From Sipunculus nudus (lineage: Eukaryota; Annelida; Sipuncula; Golfingiida; Sipunculidae): DNA of 64,000 nt. The stretch covers positions 12,262,576 to 12,326,575 of the forward strand of contig CM049309.1 of the NCBI GenBank assembly GCA_026874595.1, read 5' to 3'. The notes below the pieces were generated by a model. That model searched no databases. It had not been told where the DNA came from and was given only the letters and a program-made list of their open reading frames with translations. Position 1 is the stretch's first letter, and every line of letters starts with the position of its first letter. This document shows positions 60,691-64,000 of this stretch, piece after piece. Both the position numbers and the translations under genes were made by a program.

Positions 60691-60959
60691 TGTAATGGGC
60701 ATATTATGCACTCTTGCAGTACTTTTGTTAAATGTTTCATATACACTGTTAACATGTAAGTTACAACATGGGAGTGAAGAGGTACTTTCTTATGTGTCGC
60801 CTCAGCTGGATATTGTCAGCTATAATGTTGTCTGGTTATTTTAAAAATTTAAATGTCTTTCCCTTGAAAGGAAGGTTTACTCCTGAAGGGGGCAGGGTTT
60901 GGTGTTTCCTTTGCAGTCATTATGTTTCTTGATATGTTTCACTTTACCCTCCCCTGTGT

Positions 60960-61290
60960 CCATTCCAGAATTTTCTTTAAATTCTGTAATTACAATTTAC
61001 AATAAGGAAATGTTGTCCATTGCAGAATTTTCTTTAAATTCTGTAATTACAACAAGGGAAAGTTGTCTATTCTAGAATTTTCTGTAAATTCTGTAATAAC
61101 AACAAGGGAATGTTTTCCATTCCAAAATTTTATGTAAATTCTGTAATTACAACAAGGGAATGTTGTCCATTCTAGAATTTTCTCTAAATTCTGCAATTAC
61201 AACAAGGGAATGTTGTCCATTCTAGAACTTTTATGTAAATTCTGCAACTACAACAAGGGAATGTTGTCCATTCCACAATTTTCTGTAACA
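60960..61290 (+). repeat. Tandem array, about seven units of 50 bp
   Basis: Units read roughly TCCATTCTAGAATTTTCT, GTAAATTCTGTAATTACAAC, AAGGGAATGTTG and repeat about every 50 bp (starts near 61027, 61077, 61127, 61177, 61227, 61277), with a first unit of about 58 bp. It lies 2 kb downstream of the RMC1 stop codon and may be in its 3' UTR. Confidence 0.85.
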
Positions 61291-63881
61291 CACTCATCAC
61301 ATGATTTTTAAACTAAAAATGATAATAGTACTTAATTTTAAAGAAGTTTCCAGTTTCAGGACAAAATGTCTGTATACAGTAAAACATTTTTCATTTGCCA
61401 CCCATTCAATTAGTGTATATATAAATGCCCACCAAGTTGGCAACCATGAGTGTTCAGTACCTACCAAGGGAGTAGTTAATGTACATTTAAATTTTCATGG
61501 TCTGTTCAGTTACTTCACTATACTCTGCAGATTGTGTATCTGTGGTAAATGGTCTGAATTTTTGCTGATTGCTTGATGAGTGACTGTTAATGAATCAACA
61601 TATGTGAATGCCAGATTATGTTTTATCTGTTTACAAATATTATTAGTTATTATTTGACTTGTATATACTTTGTTATGTATATAAAATGTTATATAAAATT
61701 TAAATATATTTTGTATAATAAAATATTAATTATATTTATAGAGTTGAAGTATTATTGTGTAATTTTCAGGACTTTCATATATTCTTCATAATATAATTAG
61801 AATATATTGTATGTATTCAGGTCAGATTATGATTTTGACCATGATGAAAAGATCACTTTTAGGCAAGTACACCATCCTGTTTCCCTGGTAAGATGCGGTT
61901 TCATGGTTAAAAACTGGATTGTGACATGGTAGTGGGGTTGCAGTCTGTTCAGACTGTCCTGCATGCCAAGAACCCCAGTCAAGGTCTTTACTAAAAGGGT
62001 GTATTCTCTCCAACTGTAAAATGGATACTGCTCAGTGTTGTAGTTGGATCACTACCACCCAAAGCAAAAAAGTCAGGAGTCATCACCATCCAAGAATCCA
62101 TGCAAGGGCAAATGCCTGAATTCCGGTCTTCCTTGTCACAAGTGACCTCACATTTTAATCCATATTATTTTAATATATACAGTTCCCCTTCAATCAAATA
62201 CGTCCTCCAATATAGGACCCAAGCCTTAAAAGGAATGTCCACTATACAATTGATAAACTTCTTTGAATGCGGAGTCTATTTTTGGCCAAGAGATCTGGTT
62301 CCTGTTTCACATGACAGCTATGGGTCAGTAGAATTGTATCATTGCCTCAGGGAGCCTTGGCTTCAGTTGCCAAAGCTAGATGGCTTGAGACCGGCAAAAT
62401 GTAGAAAGAATAAACTTCTGTTGCCTTACAAGGGACTAGAAAATCTATAGAAATTTCAGACCAAGGAAGGCCAATGTTAAGGTTGGATGAAGCGACAAAG
62501 TGTGTTATTTGACTGTGAAACCTTGCCTTTAAAGAAGAAACCCATGTGTGTTCTCTCCGGTACATACAAGCAACTTACCATGCATACATTTGATCTCTTG
62601 CACATTTCTACAAATATATAATCTGCATTTCAGGAAAGCCCATCTCCAAATCATTCTCTTGCATCACTGGTCAAAATAAACAAAGAATCACACATCAAAA
62701 ATTCACTTTTTATTAAAAATCTATACAATTTTGATAAAAATAGTGGAAAACCTCTTGGTATGATTATCTGTACAATCATTTACAATGTCAGAATGTATTA
62801 GTAATTACAATATTTGAAGCACTGCCACTTCCATGAGAAAAATTATTTACATTTTAAACAGTATTCAAAATACACCTTATTATTAAATTCTACCTATAAC
62901 ATGCCCCTGACTTAACTAAACTTTGCATATTTATTTGAATCTGTACATAAAACAAAGAAATGGAGAATTGACGAGTAATGGTAACTCCTGGATGAACCAT
63001 GCCAGAATTTCTAAAATCATATTTTGTGAAAATCACGTAATGGCTATCAACATTATATACATACACACTCTTTTACATGTTTATAAGTGTTATAATAGAT
63101 ATTTGTAACATTCAGCATCTCAAGGCACCAAAGGAACCTTGTGAAAATGATAACCGCACTGACAATTACAACTGTGGAACCTGCCTACATTTCCCCTAAT
63201 TTAATATGAGGCTCAGACTGTTATGAAATGTGTCTATGTGATATGACATATTTCTTACTAATAAGCAATTACCTAAATGCATTTCTTTTGCAAAAGTTTC
63301 ATTGGAAATACAGACATTCATTTTAAAAAATATGAAACTTAAAGAAAAGATGTGCACAGGTTGCCACCGTTTGAAAAATATGTCAGTGAATTTGTTATGT
63401 GTTATCCTTGGAAGGCCAAATACTTCCATATATTGTGAGAAATATATCAACCAACACGCAAGTATTTTTGCCATCCATACATACATGTAGTGAGAAATAT
63501 ACCAGCTAACATCCAACAAGTATTTTTACTAAGGCCATAAAGTGTACATGTATTTTCATGTGTTTATACTTATAATTTTAAAGAATAAATATACAAGTAC
63601 CTTGTTAGAATAAATGAAAATAGCTGAAAAATAAATGAGTGCCGGGACAACATGCTGAGTATTCTGATGGACATCCGTAAAAAAAGTTAATGTCACACAC
63701 AGTATTTAAACTCCCAGATCTTTAGACAAATTATACGAGTGACAACAATGAGTATTTTAGCCACAAGGTCTGGTTAAGAGTATTTTAAATGTCAGATCTA
63801 ACAAAAATATAGAAAATTGTCATTGCATAAGAATGAGTATTGAGAGATTTTGATATTCAAATTTATGGTATACATGTACAA
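61291..63881. other. Right flank, no gene seen
   Basis: This is AT-rich sequence with scattered short open frames on both strands, the longest 116 codons at 62100-62450. None shows a recognisable domain or exon-like splice sites. AATAAA at 61717-61722 sits in a very A/T-rich stretch and could end a long RMC1 3' UTR, which I cannot confirm. Confidence 0.4.
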
Positions 63882-64000
63882 ATCTGAACATCAATCATGA
63901 CAGGAATAAACTTGTGCATTATCAAACTGTTTAGATTTGCCATGTTTTAGCCCAATACTTCTGACTTTTACACAGCACCGACCATATCTATGCTATATAA
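63882..64000 (-). repeat. Dispersed repeat, partner of 40831-40950, cut by the window end
   Basis: Reverse complement of 40831-40950 with a handful of differences; both copies begin TTATATAGCATAGATATG in that orientation. The match still holds at the last base of the window, so the element continues outside. Confidence 0.8.

Noticed and set aside
62100-62450. A 116-codon frame downstream of RMC1
   Set aside because: No recognisable domain, no splice partners, and ordinary AT-rich composition; long enough to occur by chance.

Overview
The window looks like nuclear DNA of an animal, most likely a bivalve mollusc. It is AT-rich, and its genes have many short exons with GT-AG introns. About a third of it is dispersed repeats of the kind common in bivalves: Helentron-like elements, MITEs with terminal inverted repeats, a Ty3-type LTR retrotransposon and long (TA)n tracts. 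The species cannot be named from the sequence.

Two complete host genes can be assembled exon by exon. On the minus strand, positions 28200 down to 5284 hold TMEM214, an ER membrane protein: 15 coding exons, 638 residues, every junction in phase. On the plus strand, 34901 to 58928 holds RMC1 (Mic1/C18orf8/Bulli), a subunit of the Mon1-Ccz1 Rab7 exchange complex: 21 coding exons, 660 residues, every junction in phase. The two genes are head to head with about 6.7 kb between their start codons.

The introns and flanks are full of mobile DNA. From left to right: a hAT-like MITE (1.65-2.07 kb); a Helentron-like element with a 280-bp tandem array (2.75-4.49 kb); two different pogo/Tc1-like elements with TA target sites (6.7-7.6 and 10.2-11.4 kb); a second Helentron-like family (12.25-19.19 kb) split by a nearly intact 5984-bp Ty3-type retrotransposon (13177-19160); a TA-flanked MITE (19.9-20.3 kb); a small MITE (26.2-26.5 kb) with an inverted relative at 53.1-53.4 kb; truncated Helentron-like copies at 33.5-34.3 and 38.1-40.3 kb; a nest of a Helentron-like element inside a hAT-like element (42.8-46.0 kb); three members of one more repeat family (46.4, 55.2 and 60.4 kb); and a 50-bp tandem array (60.96-61.29 kb).

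The most interesting structure is the set of unrelated-in-sequence elements sharing one plan: AACTAGA 5' end, a short 5' hairpin, a 13-14 bp subterminal inverted repeat and a 3' terminal hairpin followed by ACAAT. Their cores carry tandem arrays built around the palindrome GGTGGCGCCACC, of which I find 19 intact copies in the window. I found no tRNA, rRNA, CRISPR array or further protein gene.
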